64,000 bases of DNA from Amorphophallus konjac (GCA_022559845.1 CM040121.1:571132140-571196139); one strand, 5' to 3'. Counted from the stretch's first letter, positions 30,795 through 42,700 are shown. Program-made: numbers and translations. The notes: generated by a model not told the origin, from the sequence alone.

Positions 30795-33275
30795 ATGTCC
30801 TCACTTGATGCTAAGAGAAGAAAGGTGAAATGCAATTACTGTGGTAGAGAGATGTATGGCGGAATTATCAGAGGAAAGCAACATTTGACAGGGGTAAGAG
30901 GAGAGGTGAGACAATGTGACAACTGTCCCCGAGAGGTGCGAGAAGAGATGCGCCAGTGCCTTCTGGGGAAAAAGGAGAGGGTGCAACAAAGTGCTAAGGA
31001 TGAGGCTGAAATTGCTGAGGAGATTTCAGGCAGAAGGGTTAGGAGGGATGATGATGAGGAAGGCACTAGGGATTCAGATCCAGAGCTGATTGAAGCAAGG
31101 GAGCGTGAACAAGCCGCTCGAAGGAAAGGGAAGGCACCCATGGGTTCAGGGACCTACGAAAGTACAGCTGCACAACGTCCTGACAGTGGTGCTTCCCCGC
31201 AGAGAGCAGGGCCCATGGACAGCTATCTGCACAGAAGGCCCCAAGCTACACAACCTAAAATCAAGCAAGTATTGAGAGGGGTCAAAAAATCAGCAGAAGT
31301 TGCAGGACATGCATTTAAAAGTATCTGCAAATGATTTTTTCATGCAGGTGTCCCTGCACATGTAGCTTCAAGTGAATATTTCCAACCTATGATAGATGCC
31401 ATAGCAGATGCTGGCCCTGGCTTGAAGGCCCCCTCACGTCGAGACATATACAGGCGTGGCCCTGAGGGAGAGGTTGAGGAGCTCCATGATTGGGTTGAAA
31501 GCTTCAAGCATATATGGGTGGAGAGAGGATGCACCATCATGTGTGATGGTTGGACTGGTACTACGAAGAAGTCTATGATAAACTTTTTGATTTATTGCAT
31601 CGAAGGTACAGTATTTGTGAAATCAGTTGATGCATCAAATTATGAAAAGAATACAAATTATTTGTTTCATTTGATGGATGACATGGTAGAACAAATTGGA
31701 GAGGAGAATGTTGTACAAGTGGTGACTGATAATGAAGCCAGTTACAAGGCTGCAGGGAAGAAATTGATGCAGAAGCGCGAGCATTTATATTGGCTCCCAT
31801 GTGCAGCACATTGTCTGCATCTGATGCTTGAAGACATAGGGAAGGAAAAGCATGTGAAGAAGACAATTAACAAGGCACAAAAAGTCACACAGTATATCTA
31901 TGGCCATCCTAGGATATTGAATATGTTCAGGGCGCATGCCAGTGGAGGGCGAGATATCATCCGTGCAGGCCCAACCAGATTTGCTTCCAATTTTATTTCT
32001 TTGGAGTCTTTGCACAGGTATAAGATTGATCTCAATTCTTGATACTTTATCATTACTGATATGTAACAGTATTTGATTCAAATTTCATTTATTTACACAG
32101 GTATAAGAATGAGCTGAAAGCTTTCATGTACCACAATGCCCTGCGGGAATACATCGACAAGGGCAATGTTTATGCTCAGATGGATTATTTGGATGTCTGC
32201 CACGTCGTGGACGACAACAAATTCTGGGACAGGGTGTCACGGTACTTGAAAGTAGTCACACCCCTCGTAAAGGTCCTAAGAATGGTGGATGGCTATGAGA
32301 AGAATGATATGGGCTATTTGTACGAGGCCATGGACCGTGCCAAATTGGAGTTGCAGCATTCCCTTCCCAGACATTATGCAAAATGGTGGAAAATTATTGA
32401 CCAGAGATGGGACAACACATTACACCATGACTTGCATGCAGCTGGTGAGTGATTAATTGTACTGAAATTGGGGTAATGCCTTTATGTTATTTTATATATA
32501 ATATTTAGTTAATTATACACAAATGCAGGTTATTTCCTCAACCCTCGATTTATGTACGATGCCGATGCACATGTTGATGGCGAGGTGCTCCAAGGGACTT
32601 TAAAAGTCATTGGTCGTCTATCGAGGAATCCAGAAAAGAGACTTCAGGCCGAAGTAGAGGTTGGCCTTTATTTGATTTTATCAATAACATGTATAGAATT
32701 TATTTAAATAGTTATGTTAATGTATTACTTTATGTTTGTAGATGAACAATTATAGAATGAGGATTGGGACATATGCTGACTCCCAATTGCAATACGCTGT
32801 GGGAAGAGTGAGCCCAGGTATATTTTATTTTTTGGATTTCTTAACTTGAATATATATTTCTACAACTTACATGCATTTGTTTATGGTTGGTGGAACAGCT
32901 GACTGGTGGATAATGGTGAACAACCGAGATGTGGGCAGCAATGCATTGGCTTTCATTGTAATTAGGGTGCTCAGTCAAACAACATCGGCAAGCCAATGTG
33001 AAAGAAATTGGAGAACGTTCAGCCTTATACACTCGAAGGTTCGCAATCGGCTAAAGGCTGAACAGTTAGAAAAATTGGTTTACTGTCATTACAATACGAG
33101 ACTGAGAATAAAGAACATGAAGATAAAACAAATGCTGAGGGACAAACGCGTCGCTGAGGATGGGAGTGCAGAAATTGATGTGGATGCCCTATTTGATGAT
33201 GAGAATCCGTTGCAGTCTTGGGTGGAGACACGAGAGCAGATTGATGAGCCTGTTTTTGATGATGATGATAGATGA
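30795..33275 (+). pseudogene. hAT transposase, main body (BED finger to dimerisation domain)
   Basis: Exons by GT-AG sites: 30795-32017, 32101-32444, 32529-32659, 32742-32817, 32899-33275. A BED-type finger (VKCNYCGREM ... KQHLTG) leads, then acidic linker. The DUF659/RNase H-like core has CTIMCDGWTGTTKKSMINF, VVTDNEASYKAAG and WLPCAAHCLHLMLEDIG, and the C-terminal hAT dimerisation motif is SASQCERNWRTFSLIHSKVRN. An in-frame TGA at 31332-31334, where relatives have Trp before FFHAG, kills the frame. The gypsy element also splits it from its first codons at 12405-12460. It would bind the element ends and cut and paste it. Confidence 0.88.
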
Positions 33276-33319
33276 TAGAAGATGGGCAGAGGGCATACTA
33301 GATGAAGATGGGCAGAGGG

Positions 33320-34141
33320 CATACTAGATGAAGATGAGCCAAGAGATCCCGAATTCAGAAGAAAATCAAAGAGGGCCAGAGATACTCATGCGCACCAGTC
33401 TAGGGTTGTTGAGGACACGGAGGAGCAGCATGATTTTCAGCCAGCTAGACACTCAGACTCAGATAGCAGGCCAGTCACTCCTAGAATGGGCAAGGCACCT
33501 ACATCCTTAAGAAGAAGTACATCAGTGCATGGGCAAACTGAGAGAACAAATGCTGCTGCTCGAGAGGACCCGGCAATTGAGCAATTGAAGCAGATTTATT
33601 TGAGGCACACGCCAAGGGGAACATGATTCATGTCAAGGGTGCAAGAAGAAAGCACACCGACAAAGGAAAAAGCATCCCCAAAGGCCAAAAGGCGATTGGA
33701 GACTGCAGGTGCTACAGGTGCTGCAGGTGCTACTACTGGCGGTGGGGATGCTGGTGGTCCTTCCTCGTTCCACGCAGACACAGGCAGAGGATACAGTCAG
33801 GGTGAGCAAGGATATGATTCACATACTCAATATGGGCATCCATCAGGTTATGGAGGTGGCCAACAGGAGGCAGCGATTTATGGGTCGTGGGGTTATGAAC
33901 CATCATTCCAGTTCCATCCACATCCAGTCAGTTCCTCTTCTCTTCCTCAAGATTCTTATGTTGATACTGGATTCGACTCAAGCCAACCAAACACTCCAAG
34001 AGGGATCCAAAGAGGGATGCAGGACTTGGCTACATCATTGTTTGGTTATAGTGAATATAGACCATACATGCATCCTTCTTATGGGTATGAACATGAAAAG
34101 CCAGACGACGAGGGAGAAGGTTCTAGTTATTACCCATATTA
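33320..34141 (+). pseudogene. hAT transposase C-terminal tail, Gly/Tyr/Ser-rich
   Basis: The tail follows the dimerisation domain. First comes a charged segment (PEFRRKSKRARDTHAH), then after a TGA near 33624 an open frame (33630-34142, 170 codons) with GATGAAGATTGGGDAGG, GYGGGQQEAAIYGSWGY and EYRPYMHPSYGYEHEK, ending SSYYPY. Composition is Gly, Tyr, Ser, Gln and Pro, like prion-like low-complexity domains. A short tandem duplication (gaagatgggcagagggcata twice, 33278-33330) next to the previous stop suggests the frame was broken there. Plant hAT/DUF659 genes often have such tails. Confidence 0.65.
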
Positions 34142-34628
34142 GTGCCTCTTCATTTAGGTAAAGATCATTTAATTTTCGTAACATTTATTGTGCCTAATTA
34201 GGTTTATTGTTATGCTTCAACCTACTTTATGCTTAGTATGTACTCAAGAATATTAGTTTAACATGTTCAATGCTTGAATTTCAATGTCTACTTCATATTT
34301 ATTGCACTTAATCTAATTTCTTTACAATCAAATGCATGTCTAATAAATTAAAAAGTCTTTTTATGTGATTATTAACTTTATATCTATTTGTTTATGAATT
34401 TTTAGGTCCATTTTTAATTTTTTTAAAGCTTTTGACTGGGTTTCGACCGGTTTCGGCCGAAACCGAAACTGATACCGATTCGTATCGGTTTCGAACTCGG
34501 CCGAAACCGAGTCCGAAACCGAGACTGCCAACCATGTTTGGTGGAGACTTATCATTAGTCAGTATTATGGTTGAGGTTCTGAAGTCCGATACAGTCATAC
34601 AGCATCTAAAACCATTGGATCTGCAGAC

Positions 34629-35984
34629 ATGTTGTCATCAATGACCAGAAGTGACAATGTGTCGCTTCAAATCACTCCGGTAAAATTAAATGAGTACAAC
34701 TATGTGGTTTGGTCTGTTGCATCAGATATTTATATTGCTGGCCGGGGGGAAATTGGTTACATCAATGGAAAATTGAAAAAACTTAGTGAAGAGGATCCTA
34801 GTTTTCATAAATGGTACCTCGAAAATAATGTGGTTATGTCTTGGTTACTCAATTCAGTGGGGGCTGATATTCAGAAATTAATTCTTCAAAAGCGATCTGC
34901 CCGTGAAATGTGGACCCTTCTCAAAAAAATGTTCGGTCATTAGCAAGACATGGTTCCATTTATCAGTTGACAAGTGAAATTCATGAACTCAGATAAGGTA
35001 ATCAATCTATTACTAGCTATTATGGCGTGCTCCAAAGTAAGTGGGAGGATCCAGATTATTATGCTCTAAATGACTGGAATTGTGCTGCAGATGATCAAAA
35101 GAAGTTTTTGACCTATGTCAAACGCAATCAGATTTTTTAAGTTCTTGGCTGGTCTAAATTCGGAATTTGAAAATCTTAGAGGTCAAATTCTGAGCATGGA
35201 TCCCATTTCCTCACTTGAGCAGGTCTACAACAAAGTGTTGAGTGAAGAGGGTCGTCGCATGGCAATGAATGACAGCAGTGGACTTACTCCTATTGGGGAT
35301 TCTATGACCCTTGTGGGTGCTGGTCAAAGAAACAATGAGGGTGTTTCTAGACAGAACAAGGACAAATCTAAAGCTGGGAAAATTTGTAGTCATTGTGGTC
35401 GAGAAAATCATCCTGCAAATGACTGTTGGGATCTTCACCATGAAAAAAAGCCCCCTAAGTTTCAAAAAGTCAAGAAAGGGCAGGAAGCAAAAAGATATGT
35501 TGCAGCTACCACTACTGGTGGGACTCAGCCTCTTCTAGACCAAAGTTCATCCAGTTCTCAGGGTTTAGTCCCTCAGGGACTGACCTCACAGGATATCACT
35601 CAGCTACAATGGCTTCTTTCACAGCTTGGTTCCACGTCTACCATCTTATCCTCCCTTCCATCCTCGTCAGGTATCGCTGATGTTGTGTTAAGTGCCTCTA
35701 CATGTCCAGCTTTTCACTCTTGGATCATAGACTCAGGGGCAATTGATCACATGACCGGTATTTCTACCTTGTTCACTTCTTATTCCATGTGCTCTAGTCA
35801 AGATAAGCAGACCATGGATGGTGGCTCTAGAGCCAATGTCGTTGGTCGTGGCACTGTTAAATTGGATGGTCATGTCCTTTTGTCTTTTGTTCTTCATGTT
35901 CCTCATCTCTCCATGAATCTCATGTCAGTTAGTAGTATCATAAAATGTTTGAACTGCTCAGTCACTTTTCTTCCTAACCATTGA
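34629..35984 (+). pseudogene. Copia gag and protease
   Basis: Gag starts VSLQITPVKLNEYNYVVW and continues WYLENNVVMSWLLNSV. A stop and frameshifts occur at 34940-35130. The second frame (35115-35984) has the gag tail FLAGLNSEFENLRGQIL, a CCHC knuckle CSHCGRENHPANDC (C-x2-C-x4-H-x4-C) and a protease core WIIDSGAIDHMTG with intact DSG. Stops follow at about 35983. In copia these are one polyprotein with pol. Confidence 0.85.
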
Positions 35985-37345
35985 ATCTTCCAGGACCTGA
36001 AGACAAGGCAAGTGATTGGGAGTGAACATGAAGCAGGAGGCCTCTACTATTTCGACCCCGGAGTAGGAATTGCTCTTCACTCAGAAATTAGCAGGACCAC
36101 TAATCATCAACACAAGGAAATCCAATTATGGCACTCACGTTTAGGTCACCTTTCGTTTCATTCCTTAAGAGTCTAGACCTAAGTCTATTCGTTGCCATTT
36201 GCCCTTTGGCAAAACAGTGTCGTGTTCAATATCCAATTTCAATGAATGAAAGTCAAATTCCTTCTGGACTCATTCATTCAGATGTGTGGGGTCCTTCCCC
36301 TATTCCTTCTCTTGATGGCCATCACTATTTTGTGAGTTTTATTGGTGACTACACTCATTGTACTTGGTTATACTTGTTGAAATCTTGAGCAGAAGTTCCC
36401 AAAGTAATAGACTTTTTGTAAAATAATTGAAAATCAGTTCAGACAAAAAATGAAACTTCTTCGGTCCGACAACGCAAAAGAATAGTTTGAAAAGTGTGAA
36501 TATTTTCTTGGAAATGAAGAAATTCTTCATGAATCTTTCTGTGCTTATACACCTCAACCAACAAAATTGACATCTCTTGGAAGCTGCTCGTGCTTTGTTA
36601 TTTCAGCATCATCTTGCAAAAAAGTTTTGAGGAGAAGCAGTGTTAACTACAACGTATGTCATCAATAGAATGCCATCCCGAGTTCTTGGACACAGGGCTC
36701 ATATCTCTCTTTTGTATCTAGGACATCCTCTATTACCCTCGTCCACCAAGAGTCCTTAGATGTTTATGTTTCATTCATTGTCTACAGCCTGGTACCAACA
36801 AACTTGATCCCCATGCTATCAAGGGTGTTTTCTTAGGCTATTCTCCCACACAAAAGGGGTATAAGTGTTTTAACCCAAAAGGTGGAAAAAAATATGTCCT
36901 CAAAGATGTCACATTTTGTGAATCAGAGTCCTTCTTTGGTTCCCCTACTTCGCTTCAAGGGGAGTTTTCTTCTTCTACCACACATCAACCTCTTGTGTTT
37001 CGTACACCTTCCTTACCTTTCATGGATGGATTACCTTCACCAGTTGGTCATCGTAATATTGTAGGTGCAGAGAAAGAGCTGATCACTTACTCCCATCAGC
37101 CGAAGGTGGTGGCGGCCCCTCTTGTGGATGTTGTCTCTTCCCATGACACTGCCAAATCTCCAGGTTGCATCCCTACTGAAACTCTTGATCTTGATCTTCC
37201 TATTGCAGTTCGCACAGACAATCATGGGTGTACCACATAGCCTATTTCTCAGTTCATCAATTATTCTCGTCTTTCTCATGCTTATTTCTCCTTTGTTTCT
37301 ACGCAATCCATTGTTTCCTTGCCTTGTTCCTTCACATAAGCTGTG
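35985..37345 (+). pseudogene. Copia integrase (degraded)
   Basis: Several frames together show the pre-integrase motif LWHSRLGHLSFHSL (about 36128), IHSDVWGPSPIPSLDGHHYFV with the first catalytic Asp, LRSDNAKE with the second, then a heavily altered stretch where the catalytic Glu region should be, and YVINRMPSRVLG, AIKGVFLGYSPTQKGYKCF. At least four stops or frameshifts. The element cannot make integrase. Confidence 0.8.
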
Positions 37346-38850
37346 AAAGACGCCAAGTGGCAGCAGACAATGGATGAGGAGATGCAAACTTTGCATAAGA
37401 ATCAAACCTGGGAATTGGTTGATCCTCCGGTTGGGAAGAGACTAGTGGGCTCCAAGTGGGTGTTTGCCATAAAATGTAAACTTGATGGATCCGTGGACCA
37501 GTACAAGGCAAGATTGGTGGCACAAAGATTTACTCAAACACATGGAGTAGATTATAATGAGAACTTTGCCAGTTGCAAAGTTGAAGTCGGTAAGGGTTAT
37601 TATTGCTCTTGCTGCCCAATATTCTTCGAAGTTGTATCAGCTGGATGTAAAGAATGTATTCTTGAATGATGACTTGCAGGAGGAAGTGTATATGCAGCCC
37701 CCACCATGTTATAACACACATGGGAAAGTTTGCAGACTCAAGAAGGCGTTGTATAGCCTGAAACAATCTCCACGAGCTTGGTTTGAACGCCTTCATCTTG
37801 CTATGATTCGTCTTGGGTATGTCCAAAGCAATGCTGATCATACACTATTTGTAAAATGGACAGATCGTCAAGTTGCCCTTCTTATTGTATACGTTGATTA
37901 TATGGTTATCACCAGCAATCATGTTGAAGGGATAAGATCCTTAAAGCATAATTTGGCTAAAGAATTTGAAATCAAAGATTTAGGCATCCTTCAATATTTT
38001 CTTGGTCTAGAAGTTGCCTACTCGAGTGATGATATTTATGTTTGTCAGCGCAAATATGCTTTAGACTTACTTTCAGACAGAAGAAAATTGGGATGTCGCT
38101 CGACCGTCACACCTATCGAAGTAAACCAACAACTAACTAACACAGATGGTGAGCTTCTTTCTGATGATGATAAAAGTCACTATCAGAGACTAGTTAGCAG
38201 ACTTCTGTACTTGACACTCACCCGGCCAAATATCACTTATGCTATCAGTGTTGTTAGCCAGTTCATGCATGCTCCCCAAGCACCCCATTTACAAGATGTG
38301 GACATAATTTTGAGGTATCTAAAAAGTTGCCTTGGCCAAAGTCTTCTATTCATCAAGTCAAAATCCTTCACCCTTGAAGGCTTCACTGATGTTGATTGGG
38401 CATAATCCAAGGAAGATCGTCGTTCTACCTCTGGTTATTGTGTGTTTATTGGACAAAACTTAGTCACATGGTGCATTAAAAAGCAAAGTGTGGTTGTCCG
38501 ATCTAGTGCTGAAGCAGAATATTGTGCCATAGCACATGGGCTTGTAAAACTTCTATGGTTAAAGCTTCTTCTTCAAGACATTGGTCTCAGGGTTGATTTG
38601 CCTATGAAATTGTACTGTGATAACCAAGCAACGATTAACATCGCCAACAATCCAGTGCAACATGATCGTACTAAGCACATTGAGGTAGACCGACACTTCA
38701 CCCGTGAACGAATTGATTCTGGAGAACTTTGCGTTCCATATGTTTGATCTGTAGATCAAGTTGCTGATGTGTTCACCAAGGGGCTTGCTCGAGACAAGCT
38801 CCTCTCAGCATTGGGCAAGCTGTGGATGCGAAATATCTATGCTCAGCTTG
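37346..38850 (+). pseudogene. Copia reverse transcriptase and RNase H
   Basis: RT begins KWQQTMDEEMQTLHKNQTW and GSKWVFAIK; a frameshift at about 37570-37670 joins it to YQLDVKNVFLNDDLQEEVYM, LKQSPRAWFERL and LLIVYVDYMVIT. The catalytic YVDD is YVDY here, which should abolish activity. RNase H has DRRSTSGYCVFIG, SSAEAEYCAI and KLYCDNQATINIA, interrupted by a TAA at 38404. It ends with VADVFTKGLARDKL just before the polypurine tract. Confidence 0.88.
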
Positions 38851-38858
38851 AGGGGGAG
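38851..38858 (+). promoter_or_regulatory. Polypurine tract of the copia element
   Basis: agggggag abuts the 3' LTR start at 38859. Confidence 0.75.
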
Positions 38859-39244
38859 TGCTGTCTGAAGTCAGACCAGCCCAATAATGGGCCGGTCCGA
38901 TCTGGTTCCTAGGTCATAAGTCATAATTGCAGGTCCCTCTTATAGGGGACATTGGTTCATTACCAGACCCAATAAGAGGGATCTGGTTAACTTATTCATG
39001 TCTTTTTCTTCTTCCAAAAACACCCCTGCAGGTCCCTCTGTGCAACAGGGGTAGTTTAGACTTTGATGTAGTGTTTAACCTAATTTGACAATGCTAAAAG
39101 AGGAGCATAGCCGCCAGGAGTGGGATTATGCGATTCCCTACAGTTCTTCCTACATCTCCCTTCTTCGTTCTCCTTTTCCCTCTGCTCTTTCTCTTCTCTT
39201 CTTCACCTCTCACACAGAACCATGTAAAACCTGAAAAATCGTCA
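38859..39244 (+). repeat. 3' LTR of the Ty1/copia element
   Basis: 386 bp from tgctgtctgaag to aaaaatcgtca, partner of 10284-10658. It is followed by the duplication ccttc (39245-39249). Confidence 0.9.
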
Positions 39245-41263
39245 CCTTCAATTTATGTATTTTCTTTATGCACATCGCAATACTTTTAATGAATTGGATT
39301 TTTTTAACACCTTCCAGAAATATATAGCTCAGAGTATGCATCATTGTGAAACTTAGTTCACTGATGATGCCTAGCAGATCTTTTAAAGAAGATTCAGAAA
39401 GGTAATAAAATGTGATAGAGAGTTGATACATGTATGAACATCAAAACTACTTTCCACCTCCAGCTCCAGCCTCCAGCATAAGATAATGCATAAGAAACTG
39501 AAAGGAAAACAATTTGAAAAGTACAAACCTAGCTCTTGATGGAAATTCATGAGCAACTGATTTCCTATACTTGTCAGCTCCTCAATCTTTGCAATCCTGA
39601 ATGCAGAGAACATGAGTAATTTAGCAAAGCCTCACCAGAATCATGCACCAAGTTGCTAAAATGAAACTTGATTGTAAAGATGAACTTATGAAGTCACCTG
39701 AAACTTCCTCCATTATTCTAAAATGACACAAAAACTAGATACCATTCAGTAGAGTGACACAGATCAGGTTGAAGATACATTCTACCAACTAGCCTTGCCA
39801 TACAAACATCAGACTCCAAACTAAAACGGCATGTGCCTGGTTTCACTAGAAAGTTAATAAAAAAAATTAACAGGAGGCCAACTTGGTTTCGTTTAATTGT
39901 CAAATCATTTCATATGGTAAGGTGATATGAAAATGCAACTTTGTAGGGTTACAGCAGAGGCCTGAAGAGAAAGCCAGGTTACCAAGTCATCACGTATGGA
40001 TATAGTTGCAGAGCTGACAGATGTAAGAGAAAGAAGTGAATGCGGCTGAAGATGCATTCTTAGGAGCCAATATGATGTTTTACAAAATAATGAAAATGAA
40101 GCAAATGGTAATTGATCAAGCAATGCAGTTACCATGATTTCTATTCTCAAAACATAAGGAAATAAATATAGCAAAGAGCCTGCATCATCCAAAAGTACAG
40201 ATCACCATGTCATGAAATCCTGGAAGATATGAGAAGCCTTGATATCTAAGTCCATCAATGTTTTGTCAGATGCATGATCCATTTGAGAGACTGCAAGAGA
40301 TAAGGAGAGAAAGAAGACAAATAAGCACATACAAGTTTGATGATTCAATAATTTATCGAAAAATATCAAACGAACAAAAGAAAAATGAAAATTATTTGAA
40401 GATCAACTTAATTTGGCATTCACCAGCCATATGTAACCTTCCTTGAGCACATTGACCATCTTCACTATATGAACAATGAACCGTTTATGATATTAACAAA
40501 ACAACAATAGCAAAAAATGAAACTTGTAAGAGGCCAAGAAATTAAACTCTTAAAAGGTCATTCTTCTAACAACTTACAACTTACTCCATAGGCATAATAG
40601 CCTCCAGATATCAAATGTCTCTTTTTTTTTCAATGTAAACTCCACGGAAGGAATGAGGTGTTTTTTATAACTTCAACATTTGGATCCTTTCTTTCCGATG
40701 TATAAAAGCATTATCACTTACTCCAGCATGGATTGTGCCGGCTGTTACCTTGTGTACAATTTGATCTATTCTATTGGGAATCCCCAACTGTAGGACTACA
40801 CGATACGACCAAAAGTAGCGGACCTTGATTGGCCCATGAACACAGGTTACAGCATCTCACTTCTGTAAATACTGCCATATCTGCTGCCAACCTAGCTCGC
40901 TGCCCACAGCCAGACCCATATAACTTAAACTGCAGGACTTCTCTAAAAAGTAAAAACACACGATGCAGGTATGCCATGCCGATAGAAATGGACATGTAAT
41001 TAAACTAAAAAACCTTGCAATTCATTTCTGCAAGATTCGCTCATATCCCTCTCAAGTATTTGGTGGACAATTCAAAAATAATGCTTTTGCTATGTCTCTA
41101 CTCGCAGATAAGTGATTGGCAGAAGCAAGATGAAGATAAAGAATTTGGGAAGATGAAGACGCACTTATACAAGGCGTCCGCACAAGATTTTAGGGTCGTG
41201 GAACTTGGAAGGGGGGTGACAAGACGCACCAATATCAGCTTGGGCTTGGACATTCGACAGCAT
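39245..41263 (-). CDS. Host gene of unknown function, last exon interrupted by the copia insertion
   Basis: Proposed exons on minus with GT-AG borders: 41171-41263, 40861-40929, 40585-40620, 40438-40459, 40206-40290, 39983-40013, 39804-39836, 39698-39717, 39529-39596, 39245-39379, then 10226-10278 across the insertion. Phases agree at every joint and the total is 645 nt (214 codons plus stop). Text includes KEVSQMDHASDKTLMDLDIK and IAKIEELTSIGNQLLMNFHQ, helical and charged. I recognise no family. Start ATG 41263 is uncertain; exons 3, 4, 7 and 8 are very small, and exon 3 has a poor acceptor. Exon 7 may be skipped without changing frame. As it stands the frame runs 11 codons into the copia LTR and stops at 39210-39212. 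Confidence 0.55.
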
Positions 41264-41820
41264 CAATTCACTGACGCGGTTTGCGGCGGCGTGGAGGTAA
41301 CCACGATTGCCCAAAAAATGGCTGGCCCGGGCCCGGGGAAAACCCGGTTCACTCGGACTTGGCCGAGCGCGCAGCCATCCCTCTCTGGCCCGGTTAAAGC
41401 CCGGCCCGACCCGATTTAGAGAGAGCCCACGGAGATTGAGAGAGGACACGTGGGGCAAGAGGTCCAACGAGATCGATATAACAGAGCACGGGTTCCTCTG
41501 ACCAGGTTGATCAGGGCACGGGGTGGCTATGGCAGGGGGATTTCACCGGGCGGTGGTGTTCAGTTCCACGGGGCCGTGAGGTCCAGGCTAGGGTTCCTAC
41601 CTGGCTAGTGGCTAATGTTCCGAGCCGGGTCGGGCCAGAAAAATAAACCCCAAACACGCCCCTTGTCATTGCAATCAGCCCGGACTGGCTGCCGGCTGGG
41701 CCTTATGGTGGGCTTGGTTGCAATATAATTTTTATAAAGTTTCATGTTAAAAAATTACACGAAGGTTTGTGACACTCTTTAAATTTAAAAATACCTCGTT
41801 ATCGTATTTGACAAGAAAGT
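41264..41820. other. Probable promoter and 5' region of the interrupted host gene
   Basis: GC-rich with ggcccgggcccgggg near 41325-41340. An open minus frame continues upstream of the chosen ATG to 41467, so the coding start could lie further right. Confidence 0.35.
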
Positions 41821-42700
41821 GATAATTCTCAAATTTTGTGTAGACCCTGGCGGGGACGACAGTGGGACGGGTCGCCGGTGGTGGGGTTTGCGACGTCTGC
41901 GCCGCTGCTGGCCGACACCGGGGAGGTGCCCCTGCGACTGGGGACAGGACGCTCGGGGGAGGCGCCGCACGTGGCGGGGTGGCGGTATTGATGGCGGCTG
42001 CGACCGGATGCAGGGCCGCCGGGGGGAGGCGGTGAAGCCGCCGGTCGGGGAGGCGCCGACGTCAGTTGCCGCTGCTGTCGCCGGCGAGAAGGGAGAAGGC
42101 GGCGGGAACGAAAGAGAAAAGGGGGCTCGATGGGGTGATCAGGGTGGGCAGGGTTGGCGGCTGTGCGGAGGGGTGTTGGCGTGGGGTTTACAGAAGAAAA
42201 AAGGTCGTGGATTGCGGAGGTGGAGGAGCGCGGCGGCCCGGGCAGGTTTTGCAGGGGGCGGCGGCGGTGGCGAGGGGAGCCGAGGGCGTCGGCCTGGGCG
42301 GTTGCGGCAGGGGTTGCAGACCGAGAACGACGGCGGGGACGGTGGCAGGGGGTGTGGCGTTCGTGGCCGGTTGCGGGGATCGCGGACGGGCCGCCAGTGA
42401 GGCCAGCGGCAGGGTCCGGCGGCGCGTCGTCGATGGCTGCTGAGACCGCCGTCGACGCTGCTGGTGGTGGGGAGGTTGCGAGCTCGGCTGCCGTGGGGGC
42501 TCGTTTGCCGTTAGGGCTTCGAACGCGATGGGAGAATGACGTGAGGGAGTCAGGTGGAGGTGTTGGGACGTGGGGAACCTCGTGGGGCCAAGATGGGGGA
42601 TCAAATGCGCTGTAACAGTGAGGAAGAGTGGAAAGAGGCTCCGTGCCCCCTCCAACTCCCTTCAACCCGCGGCGGCTCAAACCTCTCAATTTTATTTTTA
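41821..42700. other. GC-rich block, open in several frames
   Basis: Strong GC content gives long frames on both strands (up to 286 codons on minus, Pro/Arg/Ser-rich). No motif is recognisable and the frames overlap. It may be a CpG-rich captured gene end, but nothing supports a protein. Confidence 0.4.

Larger units (their letters stand above)
11071..34536 (+). mobile_element. hAT transposon, interrupted by a gypsy element
   Basis: The left end cgtggttggcagtttcgg (11071) and right end ccgagactgccaaccatg (to 34536) form a terminal inverted repeat. They are flanked by tttggtga (11063-11070) and tttggtgg (34537-34544), an 8-bp duplication with one mismatch as expected for hAT. Both ends carry tatcggtttcgg subterminal repeats. 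Without the gypsy insertion and its 5-bp duplication the element is about 5.1 kb and contains one transposase gene with BED finger, DUF659-type core and hAT dimerisation domain. Confidence 0.88.
10284..39244 (+). mobile_element. Ty1/copia retrotransposon, interrupted by a hAT element
   Basis: Two LTRs (10284-10658 and 38859-39244) flanked by identical 5-bp duplications ccttc (10279-10283, 39245-39249). Removing the hAT insertion (11071-34536) and one 8-bp duplication leaves about 5.5 kb, normal for a copia element. Domain order after the insertion is gag, zinc knuckle, protease, integrase, RT, RNase H, which is the copia order. Many stops and frameshifts make it inactive. It lies in a coding exon of a minus-strand host gene. 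Confidence 0.92.

Noticed and set aside
31323..31351. A very short intron (gtatct...tgcag) removing the TGA in the hAT exon
   Set aside because: About 30 nt is too short for a plant intron, and a TGG-to-TGA change explains it more simply.
41829..42689. A 286-codon minus frame
   Set aside because: High GC opens frames on both strands; Pro/Arg/Ser-rich text without conserved motif or start context.
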